Under the pieces are notes generated by a model, which saw only the letters and a program-made list of their open reading frames with translations, searched no databases and was not told the DNA's origin. Shown here piece after piece: positions 47,623 to 58,197 of a DNA stretch of 64,000 nt. This DNA is from Pseudoxanthomonas spadix (GTDB lineage: Bacteria > Pseudomonadota > Gammaproteobacteria > Xanthomonadales > Xanthomonadaceae). The position numbers and the translations under genes were made by a program. The stretch covers positions 434,001 to 498,000 of the forward strand of contig NZ_RDQN01000001.1 of the NCBI RefSeq assembly GCF_003703395.1, read 5' to 3'. Every line of letters begins with the position of its first letter. The stretch's first letter is position 1.

Positions 47623-49764
47623 TTACTCGAACCGCCAGCGCAAGCCGGCGTACACACCAAAGCCTTCGCCGGGCGTGGAGCGGGCCGCGTCGGCGCCGGC
47701 GTCGTCGTAGCCGGGGGTCACGGTGGCGGCATAGTGGCGGTCGGCTAGGTTGCGTGCTTCCAGCCAGCCCTGCCAGCGGCCGCCGGGCGCATCGAAGCCC
47801 ACGCGCGTGCCGAAGATCACGTGGCCATCGGCCCAGAAGCTGTTGGCGTAGTCCACGGCCATCTTCGAGGCGTATTCGGTGTTGATGGCGGCATACAGGC
47901 CGCAGGGATGGTCGTAGCGCAGCTCGCCCTGGTAGAAGTGGCGCGGCAGGCCCGGCAGCAGGTTGTCGCCGAAGCGCGCATCGTGGCGATAGCGGAAATC
48001 GCTGAAGGTATAGGCCTGGCGCAGCGACAGGCGGGCGGTGCCGGATTGCCACAGCGTGCTGTCCAGCCCGGCCTCGATCCCGCGATGCACGGTCGGGCTG
48101 GCGTTGGATTCGGTCACGATCAGGTTTGGCGCGGGCTGGACCTCGACGGCGAGCAGCTCGTGGCGGACGTGGGCGTAGTAGCCGGTCAGTTCCCAGCGAC
48201 CGAGCGCCGCTTCGCCGCGCGCACCGAGTTCCAGCGTGTCCGCGCGCTGGTTGTCCAGCTGCACCGGGGTGCGCTGGCGGCCGGTCGAGGCGCCATTGCC
48301 GGCGGCAAAGGATTGACTGGAACTCCAGATCATCGACCACGGATGTGCCGGCTCCACCGACCGGCTCAGGTTGCCGAACAGCTGCGCCTGCGGCGTGGCC
48401 TGCCAGGTCAGGCCGATCCGCGGCGCGTGGTCCCAGTCGTGTTCGGACAGCCGCCCGCCGCTGCTGGGCCAGGTGACCTGCACCTGGCGGGCGGTGTGGA
48501 TCAGCGCCAGCCCGGTCACCAGGTGCAGCCGGGGCGTCAGCGCCAGGTCGTTGCCCGTGTGCAGCACCACGTCGGTGCCCAGGTGCTCGAACCTGCGGGT
48601 CAGGGTGCCGGCCGGATAGCCGTTGCTGGCAAAGCGCAGCGACTCGCGCACGTTGGCGTCCAGGTCATGGGTGAAGCGCAGGCCCAGCGTGGTGATGCTG
48701 TGGCGGCCGAACAGCGTGTGCCGATGCGTGTAATCGAGCGTGCCGTTGAGGTCGGCGTAGTCCAGTTGCTGGCGGTACAGGCTTTCGTTCAGGTCCATCG
48801 GGAACCTGTGGTAGACCAGTCCGGCCTGGAGCGTGGAGTCGGCATCGAGCTGCAGCGTGGTCGTGTTGCCGATCCAGGTGCTGCCATGCTGCGGGCGCTG
48901 CGCATCGATGGCCAGGTAGCCGGGGTTGGCCTGGCGCGGGTTGTCGCGGATCTGCGCGCGGGTCAGGCGGCCGGGGGTCTGGTGGTCGGTTTGGCGCCAG
49001 CGCAGGAAGAAGCGGGTTTCCAGGTCCGGATCGATGCGCCAGCCGATATTGGCCATCGCGCCCCGGCCGTCGCCGGCAGCGTGCTGCTGGTAACCGTCGG
49101 TCTGGCTGTCGACCAGGCTGAGGTAGTAATCGACATCGCCGGCAACGCCACCCACGCCCAGGGCGCGCTTGCGGTAGCCGAAACTTCCCGCCTCCAGGCG
49201 CAGTTCCGGGCCCGGCGAGTCCAGCCCGCGGCGGCTGATGTAGTCGATCGCCCCGCCCAGGGCCAATGCGCCGCGATCCAGCCCGTTGGCCCCACGCAGC
49301 ACCTCGACCCGGCTGACCCACAGCGGCTCGAGCAGCTCGTACGGCGTGCCACCGGAGAAGGTCAACGGCAGGCCGTCCAGCGACACCGAGATGCCCGAGG
49401 CATGGGCACCGGGCGCACGGTTGATGCCCGACCCGCGGATCGACACCTTGACCCCCTCGTTGCCCGGTGACTGCGCATGGATGCCGGGCTGGTAGGCCAG
49501 CACGTCGGCGCTGCCAGCGCTCCGGCCGTCGGCGGCCTGCGACAGGTCGATCACGTTGCCGGCGCCCGCCACCCGCTCCAGCTGGCTGCGCGCCGGTTCG
49601 ATCTCATCGTCGCGCTTGGCCGCGACCTTGACCGCATCCAGCGTGACCGCCTGATCGGGCGTGGCGGCGTCGGCGGCCTGCATGGCGAGGCCTGCGAACA
49701 GGGCCATCGCCAGGCGGGCGATGGGGTGGCGCATGGCGCCATGGGAGAGCAGCAGCGTGGTCAT
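47623..49764 (-). CDS. TonB-dependent outer-membrane receptor (siderophore type)
   Basis: A 713-residue receptor for energy-driven uptake, probably of a ferric siderophore (FecA/FhuA-like). It has a signal peptide ([13 protein letters not shown] core, cleavage near AADAA), a TonB-box-like segment, a plug domain ([41 protein letters not shown]) and a beta-barrel ending in Phe-Glu (GLRWRFE). ATG 49764 or the inner ATG 49734 may be the start. An AT-rich patch (49860-49890) upstream on this strand could carry the promoter; I do not see a convincing Fur box. Confidence 0.9.
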   Translation of the reverse strand: MTTLLLSHGAMRHPIARLAMALFAGLAMQAADAATPDQAVTLDAVKVAAKRDDEIEPARSQLERVAGAGNVIDLSQAADGRSAGSADVLAYQPGIHAQSPGNEGVKVSIRGSGINRAPGAHASGISVSLDGLPLTFSGGTPYELLEPLWVSRVEVLRGANGLDRGALALGGAIDYISRRGLDSPGPELRLEAGSFGYRKRALGVGGVAGDVDYYLSLVDSQTDGYQQHAAGDGRGAMANIGWRIDPDLETRFFLRWRQTDHQTPGRLTRAQIRDNPRQANPGYLAIDAQRPQHGSTWIGNTTTLQLDADSTLQAGLVYHRFPMDLNESLYRQQLDYADLNGTLDYTHRHTLFGRHSITTLGLRFTHDLDANVRESLRFASNGYPAGTLTRRFEHLGTDVVLHTGNDLALTPRLHLVTGLALIHTARQVQVTWPSSGGRLSEHDWDHAPRIGLTWQATPQAQLFGNLSRSVEPAHPWSMIWSSSQSFAAGNGASTGRQRTPVQLDNQRADTLELGARGEAALGRWELTGYYAHVRHELLAVEVQPAPNLIVTESNASPTVHRGIEAGLDSTLWQSGTARLSLRQAYTFSDFRYRHDARFGDNLLPGLPRHFYQGELRYDHPCGLYAAINTEYASKMAVDYANSFWADGHVIFGTRVGFDAPGGRWQGWLEARNLADRHYAATVTPGYDDAGADAARSTPGEGFGVYAGLRWRFE

Positions 49765-50055
49765 CGAACAGGATCGTCTTTGCGAAGGCGCGGCCGGATG
49801 TCCCGGGACCGGGCGCTTGGGGGCAGCGGGCGGGCAATGTCCGGCTCGCAGGCGCTCCTGTCAACTTATATTTTATTTTTTTGGTATACGTAAGGCACTT
49901 GAAAGCGGCGGCCCAAGGCGCGTTCAAACAGGGGAAATGGATGGCATGGCTGTCGCCCGGGTACTGCTGCCAAGGCGCGGTCAGCTCAGGATGGTGGGCA
50001 GGTTCAGGCCTTTGCCCGCGCAGTGGATCGCGGGCGCCGAAAGCCTCCATGTCTT

Positions 50056-51048
50056 TCAGGATTTGGCCGGTGGCGCCGCCAGCGGCGGCGCTTCGCACTG
50101 GCGCCAGCGGATGCGATCGCTGCTGCCGGGTGCCGGATTGAGCTGGATCCGCGAGAGGGCCAGGTCTGGATGTCTGGCCAGTTCGGCGCAGACCGCGGCC
50201 ATCACCACCGCTTCGCTGGCCAGCACGTCCACCGCCAGGGTCGACCCGGAGATCCACGTCGGCTGGCGCAGGCCACCGGTCGTGGCCAGCGCCCTGGCGA
50301 CCTGGGCACGCTGCTGGGCCAGCTCCTGATCGGCCGGCCGCGCCCGCGGCGCGGCCGGCTGGCTGGCCTGCGGCAGGGCGCTGGTGGTTGCCCGCTGTTC
50401 GGCAGGAGCCGGCGCCGGTGTGCTGGCGGACTGTGATGCGCTCGGCGGGTCGGCGTCGTTGACCGTCAGCACGGTGCTGAGCAGGACGCCGATCAGCAGG
50501 GCCAGGATCCAGCACAGGCCGATGCGTCGGCGCGCCAGCGCGTTGGCCTGACCGACAACGCGCTGGACGGTGGCGCTGTCCAGCATCGGCTTGACCTCGG
50601 CCCACAGGGACGCGCCATCGAGCACTTCCACGCTGGAACGCTCGGCCTTCTCGCGGCCGGCGGCATCGACCACCCCTTCGGTGGCCAGGATGCCGTAATG
50701 GGCGCCGCGCAAGCGCGCTTCTGAGGCCAGTTCCTCGATGGCGACCGAACCGATGCGGTAAGCGGTGCCATGCTTGCAGCTGAGCAGCACGTGCTTGCCC
50801 TGGCCATCGCCCAGCAGATAGCTCGGATGCTGGTTGCGCACATCCTCGGGCTTGAAGGACAGCCGCTGCAGCCCGCGCAACTGCAGCGAGGACAGCACCA
50901 GGCGCGAAAAGTCGCGCCAGCGCAGCGCCGCCAGGGCCAGCAGGCCGGCGGCGGTTTCATCCTGCCGACGGCGGATCATCCAGAAATAGAAGGTCGCGGC
51001 AAGACCAAGCACCAGGGCGATGAGGACCCCGATCAGCCAGGAAGGCAT
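50056..51048 (-). CDS. Membrane-anchored restriction-endonuclease-like (Mrr-type) protein
   Basis: A 330-residue inner-membrane protein. One N-terminal helix (LIGVLIALVLGLAATFYFW) and one near residue 185 (ILALLIGVLLSTVL) flank a PD-(D/E)XK-like domain with VLLSCKHGTAYRIG and HYGILATEGVVDAAGREKAERSSVEVLDG, typical of Mrr-type restriction endonuclease folds. A Pro/Ala/Gln-rich linker leads to a small C-terminal domain. Related proteins occur in xanthomonads without known restriction activity; whether the active site is complete I cannot say. Confidence 0.7.
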   Translation of the reverse strand: MPSWLIGVLIALVLGLAATFYFWMIRRRQDETAAGLLALAALRWRDFSRLVLSSLQLRGLQRLSFKPEDVRNQHPSYLLGDGQGKHVLLSCKHGTAYRIGSVAIEELASEARLRGAHYGILATEGVVDAAGREKAERSSVEVLDGASLWAEVKPMLDSATVQRVVGQANALARRRIGLCWILALLIGVLLSTVLTVNDADPPSASQSASTPAPAPAEQRATTSALPQASQPAAPRARPADQELAQQRAQVARALATTGGLRQPTWISGSTLAVDVLASEAVVMAAVCAELARHPDLALSRIQLNPAPGSSDRIRWRQCEAPPLAAPPAKS

Positions 51049-51290
51049 ATTGAATTCGTCCGGTAAAACAGGAGAAGGAGTTTAAGGAGAACGCCTTCGG
51101 ACGTCAGCGCGCACACGGGGGACGTGGCCGGGCAGACCGGCCAGGGCTGGAATTCGTCAAGGGGAGGGCGCCTTACGGAAGCCGGCACTGGCGGGCCTGG
51201 CACGATCCTGTCCAGGCCGGGCGATGTTCTGCGACACGAATCGGGCCGGTCCGCGGCCGTTGCCACCCCGCAGGCGGGTGGCCAGGATGT

Positions 51291-51929
51291 TCAGCGCAGC
51301 GCCTTGCGCGCTGCGGCCTTCTTCGCCGGTGCCTCGCCCGCCGCCGGTCCGGCGACCTTCCTGACGGCGGTGCGTGGTCTGGGTTTGTGCGTGGTCTTCT
51401 TCACCGCGGCCTTGCGCGCCGGCGGGCCGCCGGCAGCGGCGGTCTTGCGCGTGGCGGTCTTGCGGGCCGTGGACTTGTGCGCCTTGGCGCCCGGCGTGTC
51501 GGCCTGGCCGTTGTAGCGGCGCAGCAGGGCGTTGAGCGAATCGATGCGATCCAGCAGCGCGCCCAGTTCGCGGCGGGTCGGGACCTCCAGCGACTTCAGG
51601 GCGCCCTGGACCTTGCCGCGGAAGGCCTGGTCGACCCGGCCCAGGGTTTCTGCGGCGCGCGTACGTGCACCATGCACGCTGCTGTCCAGCGCCTCGCGCA
51701 CCTTGCCGGCACCGCTACCGGCGCGCTGCTCGACGCGGCTGCCTTCCTTCACCAGCGTCTCGAACAGGCGCGAACCTTCGGTCTGCGCGCGGCCGGAGGC
51801 GCCCACGCCGGCCAGCCAGATCTGCTGCGCCGATTCGCCCAGCTTGCGCTGGAGCTGCTCGGCCTGTTCCTGCAGGGATGGTTCGGACGATGCGGTGCTG
51901 CGCGTGCGGCTGGTCTTCTTGGCGGCCAT
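51291..51929 (-). CDS. Phasin (PhaF/PhaI-like) with histone-like tail
   Basis: A 212-residue protein with an N-terminal phasin domain (LQEQAEQLQRKLGESAQQIWLAG, heptad-like helices; GKVQGALKSLEVPTRRELG) and a Lys/Ala/Arg-rich tail with AAKKAA-type repeats like histone H1, the PhaF architecture. Such proteins coat polyhydroxyalkanoate granules and tether them to DNA. ATG 51929 has GGAGGC upstream. The companion granule-region protein at 52825-53100 supports a PHA role, but no PHA synthase is in the window. Confidence 0.85.
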   Translation of the reverse strand: MAAKKTSRTRSTASSEPSLQEQAEQLQRKLGESAQQIWLAGVGASGRAQTEGSRLFETLVKEGSRVEQRAGSGAGKVREALDSSVHGARTRAAETLGRVDQAFRGKVQGALKSLEVPTRRELGALLDRIDSLNALLRRYNGQADTPGAKAHKSTARKTATRKTAAAGGPPARKAAVKKTTHKPRPRTAVRKVAGPAAGEAPAKKAAARKALR

Positions 51930-52049
51930 GCGGTGCCTCCGGAGCGGATGTTGGGAAGCCCGCGTGCGGGCGTGAGCGCAGTGTCCACGGCCGCAGGTGA
52001 GCGCCACGTCACCAACACGGCTTGCGGTGGCGATGGCGGCGCGTGGATC

Positions 52050-52844
52050 ATGCAGGCCATGGCGCGAGGCAATCCCATTCCCGCACGCTTGACCCGGCGC
52101 CTGTCCTGGCACCAGGCGCTGCATGATGGACAGCGCGAACCGCGCAATGGCTCGCGCTGGCTTTCGCCGTTGCGGCAATGGCAGGCATGGCGCGTGGAAC
52201 GCAGCTTCGGGCATTTCCTCAAGGACCCGCAGCGCCGTGATGCGGCGATGTTCTTCCTGTCCGAGGTCTATGGCGACCACGATTTCAGCCGGCGCGATGC
52301 CAGCGTGGCCAGGATCGTGCCGATGATGCAGAGGCTGCTGCCGGCCTCGGTGCTGGCCACGCTGTCCGATGCGATCGAGCTGGACGCGCTGACCCATGCG
52401 CTGGACCTGCGCATGGCGCAGGCGCTGGAAGCGCTGGCGCCGCGGCGAAAGACCCTGGACACCGAACTCTACGCGCTGGCCTATCGCCAGGTGGGCCATC
52501 GGCGACTGCGCCAGCGCCAGATCGACCTGATCGTGCGGGTCGGCCAGGGCCTGGCCCAGGCGGTGCGGCTGCCGGGTATGGCGATGCTGCTGCGGCTCTC
52601 GCGTGGTCCGGCACGGGCCACCGGGCTGGCCGACCTGCAGGGCTTTCTCGAACGTGGCTTCGCGGCCTTCGCGCTGCTGGGCGATGCGGCGGCCTTCCTG
52701 CAGGAGATCGATCGCCACGAACGCGCCAGTGCGCGGCGGCTGTTCGCCGGCAAGCCCGATCCGTTCGGCTGGGATCAGCCGCGCAAATCCGCTGCGGGCC
52801 AGCGCGCGGCCGGGAAGACCGCGGTCAGGCGAAGCGCTCGCTGA
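52050..52844 (+). CDS. Conserved hypothetical protein beside PHA-granule genes
   Basis: A 264-residue all-helical, Arg/Ala/Leu-rich protein (start ATG 52050 or 52059; no clear ribosome site). It has FFLSEVYGDHDFSRRDA near the N-terminal third, which resembles a conserved FFLEELYG motif I recall in uncharacterised proteobacterial proteins. No signal peptide or membrane segment. It sits between the phasin gene (divergent) and the granule-region gene (convergent, 20-base overlap), so a link with storage granules is possible but unproven. Confidence 0.7.
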   Translation: MQAMARGNPIPARLTRRLSWHQALHDGQREPRNGSRWLSPLRQWQAWRVERSFGHFLKDPQRRDAAMFFLSEVYGDHDFSRRDASVARIVPMMQRLLPASVLATLSDAIELDALTHALDLRMAQALEALAPRRKTLDTELYALAYRQVGHRRLRQRQIDLIVRVGQGLAQAVRLPGMAMLLRLSRGPARATGLADLQGFLERGFAAFALLGDAAAFLQEIDRHERASARRLFAGKPDPFGWDQPRKSAAGQRAAGKTAVRRSAR

Positions 52845-53100
52845 GCACGCGCCGGATCTCCGATTCGATCGGGCCCTTCATCGCCGACATCAGGAACCCC
52901 AGCTCGGCGGTGACATGCAGCACGCCCGGTTGCATGGCGATGCGGCCATCCACGCCGGGGCCGTCGAAGGCCAGCGTGTCGCCATCCCAGCGATGGCGCA
53001 CGCCGAATCGGCTGGACAGCTTGCCGGCCACTTCTTCAAGGGCCTGGCGGCTCTGGGCGGGGGTCTTGCCGTGTGGATGCTGGATTTCGATGCGGGACAT
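52825..53100 (-). CDS. Polyhydroxyalkanoate system small protein (PHA_gran_rgn type)
   Basis: A 91-residue protein starting MSRIEIQHPHGKTPAQSRQA and containing VRHRWDGDTLAFDG and GVLHVTAELGFLMSAMKGPI, the pattern of the small granule-region family found beside phasins. Function unknown; probably a polymer-granule accessory. Start ATG 53100. Its 3' end overlaps the convergent hypothetical gene by 20 bases. Confidence 0.85.
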   Translation of the reverse strand: MSRIEIQHPHGKTPAQSRQALEEVAGKLSSRFGVRHRWDGDTLAFDGPGVDGRIAMQPGVLHVTAELGFLMSAMKGPIESEIRRVLSERFA

Positions 53101-53188
53101 GGCGCTGGCGGGAAAAGAGGAGGATGCATTGTGCGCAAGCCGGGCGCGCAGCGCCAAGCGCGGCGGCTGCATGCTAGGCTCGCGCCGC

Positions 53189-53986
53189 GTGCGCAACCTC
53201 AGTCTCCATTTCCCGCAGGGCCGGACCGCAGACCGGGCGCTCGGCACCGGCGTCCATCGCATCGTGCGCGAAGCCAGCGGCACCATCGGCGTGGGCGATG
53301 CCGTCCCTGGCGCCTTGCTGGTCCAGATGTGCCTGGATCGGCGCGGCCTGTGGCTGCAGGTGCCGCCCGGCATGCGCGGGGTCCACGTCAACGGCCGGCC
53401 GGTACGGCGCATGGCGATGCTGCGGCCCGGCGATACGGTCTACGTCGATGGCGTGGAGGTGCTGGTGCGCGGCCAGGCCGTGGCCCAGGCCCCGCATTCG
53501 GCCCCGCACAATGGCGAACCCGATCCGCGCATCGTCCTGCGCGGCATCGGTGGGCGCCATCACGGGCGCGCGTTCCCAATCGGCGCCGGCTGCGTGGTCG
53601 GCGCTTCGCGCGAGGCCGACATCCGCGTCGAAGGCCCGCACAGCGGCGCACAGCACGCCCGCCTGAGCCTGCACGGCGGGGGCGTGGTGCTGCGCCATCA
53701 CGACCGCGCGGTGACCAGCGTGGTCAACGGCCTCCCGGTGCATGAGGCCCTGCTGGGCGCAGGCGACCAGGTCGCCTTCGACCCGCAGTCGCGCTTCGTG
53801 GTGGAGATTCCCTGGGGCCAGCCCGATCCCGACGCATCGGCTGCAGGCGAAGACCCGGCGCCGGCCGCCGCGCCGACCACGGTCAAGCCTTCGGGGCCGT
53901 CGATGAAGCGCTGGCCCTGGCTGCTGCTGGCCGCGGCGGGACTTGCCGGGCTGCTGTCGCTGCTGCTGCTGTTCGGCGTCGGTTGA
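53189..53986 (+). CDS. FHA-domain protein with C-terminal membrane anchor
   Basis: About 265 residues from GTG 53189 (ATG 53171 is an alternative six codons earlier). Residues ~20-105 form an N-terminal beta-rich unit and ~110-205 a forkhead-associated-like domain (GRAFPIGAGCVVGASREADIRV, SVVNGLPVHEALLGAGDQVAF) that would bind phosphothreonine or similar. A Pro/Ala linker leads to a C-terminal transmembrane helix ([18 protein letters not shown]). The gene converges on msrQ and their coding ends overlap by 104 bases. Confidence 0.72.
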   Translation: MRNLSLHFPQGRTADRALGTGVHRIVREASGTIGVGDAVPGALLVQMCLDRRGLWLQVPPGMRGVHVNGRPVRRMAMLRPGDTVYVDGVEVLVRGQAVAQAPHSAPHNGEPDPRIVLRGIGGRHHGRAFPIGAGCVVGASREADIRVEGPHSGAQHARLSLHGGGVVLRHHDRAVTSVVNGLPVHEALLGAGDQVAFDPQSRFVVEIPWGQPDPDASAAGEDPAPAAAPTTVKPSGPSMKRWPWLLLAAAGLAGLLSLLLLFGVG

Positions 53987-54641
53987 TCGCCACCCAGGCA
54001 CGCCAGGCCAGGAGCACGGCCAGGATCCCGGCATAGAGCATCGGCTCGCGGATGTCGGATTTCACCAGCCACCAGAAATGCAGCACCGCCAGCACGCCGA
54101 TGGCGTAAATGGCCTTGTGCAGCCGGCCCCAGTTGCGGCCCAGGCGGCCGATCCAGCCGCTGGTGGAGGTGATCGCCAGCGGCACCAGCAGCAGCCAGGC
54201 GATAAAGCCGACGGTGATGTAGGGGCGCTTGAGGATCTCGGTGAAGATCTGGGTCCAGTAACCGCGCAGGTCCAGGCCCAGGTAGGCCGACAGGTGCACG
54301 GTGGCATAGGCGAAGGCGTACAGCCCCAGCAACCGGCGGAAGCGGATCAATTCGGCCCGCCCGGTGAGCTGGCGCAGCGGGGTGATGGCCAGGCAGATCA
54401 GCACCAACCGCAGCGCCCATAACCCGGTGAAGTGCTCGATGGTGGCGACCGGATCGGCACCCAGGGCGTTGCTACCGGTGCTGAACACCTCCCAGAACCG
54501 CCAGCCCAGCAGCGCCAGCGGCGTCAGGCACAGCAGGTGCACGACGACCTTGGCCGCGATCAGCCAGCCCGGCGTCCTGGGCCGGGGTCGTGCCGGGCGC
54601 TTGCGCGCCATCGGCGCGGCGCTTTCCCTGCTCAGAACCAT
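53883..54641 (-). CDS. msrQ: MsrQ, heme-binding membrane subunit of periplasmic Met-sulfoxide reductase
   Basis: MsrQ (YedZ) is a b-heme membrane protein passing electrons to MsrP. The 252-residue product (ATG 54641, overlapping msrP by 10 bases; ATG 54611 is possible) has several helices, [35 protein letters not shown] (heme His) and [18 protein letters not shown] (heme His). The tail beyond AINRRR is long, Ala/Pro-rich and overlaps the FHA gene on the other strand, so the true end may be less constrained. Confidence 0.92.
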   Translation of the reverse strand: MVLSRESAAPMARKRPARPRPRTPGWLIAAKVVVHLLCLTPLALLGWRFWEVFSTGSNALGADPVATIEHFTGLWALRLVLICLAITPLRQLTGRAELIRFRRLLGLYAFAYATVHLSAYLGLDLRGYWTQIFTEILKRPYITVGFIAWLLLVPLAITSTSGWIGRLGRNWGRLHKAIYAIGVLAVLHFWWLVKSDIREPMLYAGILAVLLAWRAWVAINRRRTAAAATAARQVPPRPAAARASASSTAPKA

Positions 54642-55606
54642 CGCCGCAGGTCCATCCCGGCATACATGGACGCCACCTGGTCGGCATAGCCGTTGAACAT
54701 GCGTGTTTCGATGCGTTCGGCGAACAGCTTGCTGGCGTTGCCGGCGATGCGGCGCTCGGTCTTCTGGCTCCAGCGCGGATGGTCCACCTGCGGATTGACG
54801 TTGGAGAAGAACCCGTATTCGTTGGGCTGCAGGTCGTGCCAGGCGGTCTGGGGCATCTTCTCGACGAACCTGATCTCCACGATCGACTTGATGCTCTTGA
54901 AGCCGTACTTCCACGGCACCACCAGTCGCAGCGGCGCGCCGTTCTGCTGCGGCAGCGGCTTGCCGTACAGGCCTGTGGCCAGGAAGGTCAGCGGGTGCAT
55001 CGCCTCGTCCATGCGCAGGCCTTCGCGATACGGCCAGTTGATCGAGCGGTAGCGAATCTGCGGCATCTGCTGCGGATCGGCCAGGGTAGTGAAGGCCACG
55101 TACTTGGCCCTGGAGGTCGGCGCGAACGGCCTGAGCACCGCCGCCAGCGGAATGCCGGTCCAGGGAATCACCATCGACCAGCCCTCGACGCAGCGCAGGC
55201 GGTAGATCCGCTCCTCGGCCGGGGCGGCCTTGAGGATGTCTTCCAGGTTGACCCGTCCGGGCTTTTCGCACTCGCCGCTGACCTCGACCGTCCACGGAGA
55301 GGTCCTGAGCGTCCTGGGTGCCTGGCCCGGATCGGTCTTGCCGGTGCCGAACTCGTAGAAGTTGTTGTAGCTGGTGACGTCCTCGAGCTTGGTCAGCTCC
55401 TCGCTGGTGCGCAAGCCGGAGCGGGCCTGTTCGGGCGTGATCACCGCCCCGGGTGCCGCCGGGGGTTGGGCCTGGCTGCAGCCAGACAGCGCCAGCGCGG
55501 GCATGGCCACCATCAGGCCCAGCAGCTCGCGCCGCCGGTGGTAGATGGCTTCATCGGTGACCTGGTGGTCCTTGAGCTTCAGAGCGTGGCGGATGGACAC
55601 GGACAT
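54632..55606 (-). CDS. msrP: MsrP, molybdopterin Met-sulfoxide reductase catalytic subunit
   Basis: MsrP (YedY) repairs oxidised methionines in periplasmic proteins. The 324-residue protein has a Tat-type leader ([18 protein letters not shown], residues 23-40, with Cys43 following) and the molybdenum ligand Cys139 in [31 protein letters not shown] is also typical. It pairs with msrQ downstream. The Cys at the end of the leader might look like a lipobox but the RRR start favours Tat export. Confidence 0.93.
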   Translation of the reverse strand: MSVSIRHALKLKDHQVTDEAIYHRRRELLGLMVAMPALALSGCSQAQPPAAPGAVITPEQARSGLRTSEELTKLEDVTSYNNFYEFGTGKTDPGQAPRTLRTSPWTVEVSGECEKPGRVNLEDILKAAPAEERIYRLRCVEGWSMVIPWTGIPLAAVLRPFAPTSRAKYVAFTTLADPQQMPQIRYRSINWPYREGLRMDEAMHPLTFLATGLYGKPLPQQNGAPLRLVVPWKYGFKSIKSIVEIRFVEKMPQTAWHDLQPNEYGFFSNVNPQVDHPRWSQKTERRIAGNASKLFAERIETRMFNGYADQVASMYAGMDLRRWF

Positions 55607-55799
55607 CTCCTGCGAAAGTCACAATGGCAACCAATTGAACGCACGACACGCCGGAAAATTCCCGCCAAGGGCCAGATTTTTCGGGGACCACGTCACTGCG
55701 TTTCCCTCGCATTACGCAAATCGCGCCAGCGTGGATGCGTTCGCGGACCTTTGCCGATTCACGCTGCGGCATACTATGCGCCCCCTGAAAGAGGCTGCC

Positions 55800-56885
55800 A
55801 TGGCACGCGTCCACAACTTCAGCGCCGGCCCTGCGGCGCTGCCCGAAGCCGTCCTGCGCCAGGCGCAGGCCGAAATGCTGGAATGGAATGGCGTGGGCGC
55901 CTCGATCGTCGAGATCAGCCATCGCAGCGCCGAGTTCATGGAGGTGGCGGCCAGGGCCGAGGCCGACCTGCGCACGCTGCTGTCCATTCCGGACGACCAT
56001 GCGGTGCTGTTCCTGGCCGGGGGCGCGACCACCCAGCAGGCACTGCTGGCGCTGAACTTCGCCGATCCCGGCCAGGCCGTGGACTATGTGGTCACCGGGC
56101 ACTGGAGCAAGACGGCGATCAAGGAGGTCAAGCCCTACGTGAACGTGCACGTGGCCGCGAGCAGCGAAGCCGGTGGCTTTACCGACATCCCGCCGCGCGA
56201 TACCTGGCAGCTGCGTGCCGATGCAGCCTACGTGCACATCACCGCCAACGAGACCATCCACGGCGTCGAGTTTCGCGACACCCCGCAGGTGGGCAAGGTG
56301 CCGCTGTTCGCCGACTTCTCCTCCTCGATCGCCTCCGAGCCGCTGGATGTTTCCAAATACGGGCTGATCTACGCCGGGGCGCAGAAGAACCTGGGGCCGG
56401 TCGGCGTGGCGGTGGTCATCATCCGCCGCGACCTGCTGGAGCGCACCGGGCAGCCGCGGGCGGAGATCTTCGACTACCGCGCCCACGTGGCGCGCGACTC
56501 GATGCTCAACACCCCGCCGACCTGGAACTGGTACCTGGCCGGGCTGATGTTCCGCTGGATGCTCGACCAGGGCGGGGTCAGCGAGTTCGCCAGGCGCAGC
56601 GCGGCCAAGTCGCAGCTGGTCTATGGCGCGATCGACAGCTCCGGCGGCTTCTACCGCAACCAGGTGGTGCCGGCCGCGCGTTCGCGGATGAACATCCCGT
56701 TCTTCCTGCCGGACGAGACGCTGACCGCGCGTTTTGTCAGCCAATCCAAGGCCGCCGGCCTGATAGGGCTGAAGGGTCACAAGGCCGTCGGTGGCCTGCG
56801 TGCCTCGCTGTACAACGCGCTGCCGGTGTCCGACGCGCAGGCGCTGGTGGACTTCATGCGCGAGTTCCAGCAGCGCAACGGCTGA
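55800..56885 (+). CDS. serC: Phosphoserine aminotransferase
   Basis: SerC transaminates 3-phosphohydroxypyruvate to phosphoserine (serine and B6 synthesis). The 361-residue PLP enzyme starts at ATG 55800 ([15 protein letters not shown]), with an AAAGAGG site upstream; the longer open frame is shadow. The PLP lysine is in [12 protein letters not shown], with GGATTQQ near the N-terminus. It heads a serC-pheA-aroA group, common in gammaproteobacteria. Confidence 0.96.
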   Translation: MARVHNFSAGPAALPEAVLRQAQAEMLEWNGVGASIVEISHRSAEFMEVAARAEADLRTLLSIPDDHAVLFLAGGATTQQALLALNFADPGQAVDYVVTGHWSKTAIKEVKPYVNVHVAASSEAGGFTDIPPRDTWQLRADAAYVHITANETIHGVEFRDTPQVGKVPLFADFSSSIASEPLDVSKYGLIYAGAQKNLGPVGVAVVIIRRDLLERTGQPRAEIFDYRAHVARDSMLNTPPTWNWYLAGLMFRWMLDQGGVSEFARRSAAKSQLVYGAIDSSGGFYRNQVVPAARSRMNIPFFLPDETLTARFVSQSKAAGLIGLKGHKAVGGLRASLYNALPVSDAQALVDFMREFQQRNG

Positions 56886-57036
56886 TCGTCTGCTGTTCTG
56901 GTCGGAGCCGCCATGGCGGCGATGAGGCTTTCGCGTAAGGCTCCATCGCCGACTTGGCCGCTCCCGCAACAAGATGCCCGCGCCAACTCGCTCTGCTCTC
57001 ATCGCTGTCAAAACTTCGCTTCACGGATCACCGCGC

Positions 57037-58197
57037 ATGACCAACAAATCCACCAAGCCCGCAGCCGCCAAGGCCAAGCCCGTCGCGAAACCTGCCAAGG
57101 CGCCGGCCGTTGTCGCCGCGCCGGCGCTGTCCGACGTGCGCGCCAAGATCGACAGCATCGATCGCCAGATCCAGGCGCTGATCGCCGAGCGTGCGCGCTT
57201 CGCGCACCAGGTCGGCAAGGCCAAGGGCAAGCTCGCCGCGGCAGTGGACTATTACCGGCCCGAACGCGAGGCCCAGGTGCTGCGCATGGTGATAGACCGC
57301 AACGAAGGCCCGCTGTCCGACGAGCTGCTGGTGCACGTGTTCCGCGAGATCATGTCGGCCTGCCTGGCCCAGCAGGAGCCGCTGAAGATCGGCTATCTGG
57401 GCCCGGAAGGCACCTTCAGCCAGCAGGCCGTGCTCAAGCATTTCGGCCGCTCGGCGCTGGGCCTGCCGATGGCCAGCATCGAGGAAGTCTTCCAGGAAGT
57501 GGAAAGCGGCAACGCGGACTTCGGGGTGGTGCCGGTGGAGAATTCGGGGCAGGGCACGATCCAGATCACCCTGGACATGTTCCTGACCTCCAACCTGAAG
57601 ATCTGCGGTGAAGTCGAACTGCGCGTGCAGCAGTACCTGATGTCGCGCAGCGGTCGCCTCGAGGACATCGAGCGGGTCTACGCCCATCCGCAATCGTTCA
57701 TGCAGACCTCCGGCTGGCTGCGCGCCAACCTGCCCAAGGCCGAGAAGGTGCCGGTGTCGAGCAATGCCGAGGGCGCGCGCCGTGCCCGCAACAGCGACGA
57801 TGCGGCGGCCATCGGCGGCGAGAGCGCGGTCCACGCCTATGGCCTGAAGAAAGTCGTGATGAGCCCGATCCAGGACGACAAGGACAACACCACGCGCTTT
57901 CTGGTGGTGGGCCGGCAGATCTTCCCGTCCTCGGGCCACGACCGCACCTCGGTGTTGGTGTTCATCCATGACAAGCCGGGCGCGCTGTTCGACGTGCTCA
58001 GCCCGTTCGCGCGCCATGGCATCAGCATGAACCGGATCGAATCGCGGCCCAGCCACCATGCCAAGTGGGAATACGGCTTCTTCATCGACCTGGCCGGCCA
58101 CGTCGAGGACGAGGCCATGAAGCTGGCGCTGGCCGAGCTGAAGGCACATTCGGCGCAGATCAAGGTGCTGGGCAGCTATCCGGTGGCGGTGCCCTGA
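57037..58197 (+). CDS. pheA: Bifunctional chorismate mutase/prephenate dehydratase
   Basis: PheA makes phenylpyruvate from chorismate. From ATG 57037 the 386-residue protein has a Lys/Ala-rich leader (about 25 residues), an AroQ chorismate mutase (RAKIDSIDRQIQALIAERARFA; to ~residue 105), prephenate dehydratase (GYLGPEGTFSQQA, VPVENSGQGT; ~110-290), and an ACT domain (FIHDKPGALFDVL, ESRPSHHAKWEYGFFIDL; ~300-380) for phenylalanine feedback. Typical length; no attenuator obvious in the short upstream gap. Confidence 0.96.
   Translation: MTNKSTKPAAAKAKPVAKPAKAPAVVAAPALSDVRAKIDSIDRQIQALIAERARFAHQVGKAKGKLAAAVDYYRPEREAQVLRMVIDRNEGPLSDELLVHVFREIMSACLAQQEPLKIGYLGPEGTFSQQAVLKHFGRSALGLPMASIEEVFQEVESGNADFGVVPVENSGQGTIQITLDMFLTSNLKICGEVELRVQQYLMSRSGRLEDIERVYAHPQSFMQTSGWLRANLPKAEKVPVSSNAEGARRARNSDDAAAIGGESAVHAYGLKKVVMSPIQDDKDNTTRFLVVGRQIFPSSGHDRTSVLVFIHDKPGALFDVLSPFARHGISMNRIESRPSHHAKWEYGFFIDLAGHVEDEAMKLALAELKAHSAQIKVLGSYPVAVP

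Noticed and set aside
51291..52718. 475-codon - strand frame including the phasin
   Set aside because: Only the part from ATG 51929 downstream has phasin features and a good ribosome site; the upstream part is antisense to the hypothetical gene at 52050.
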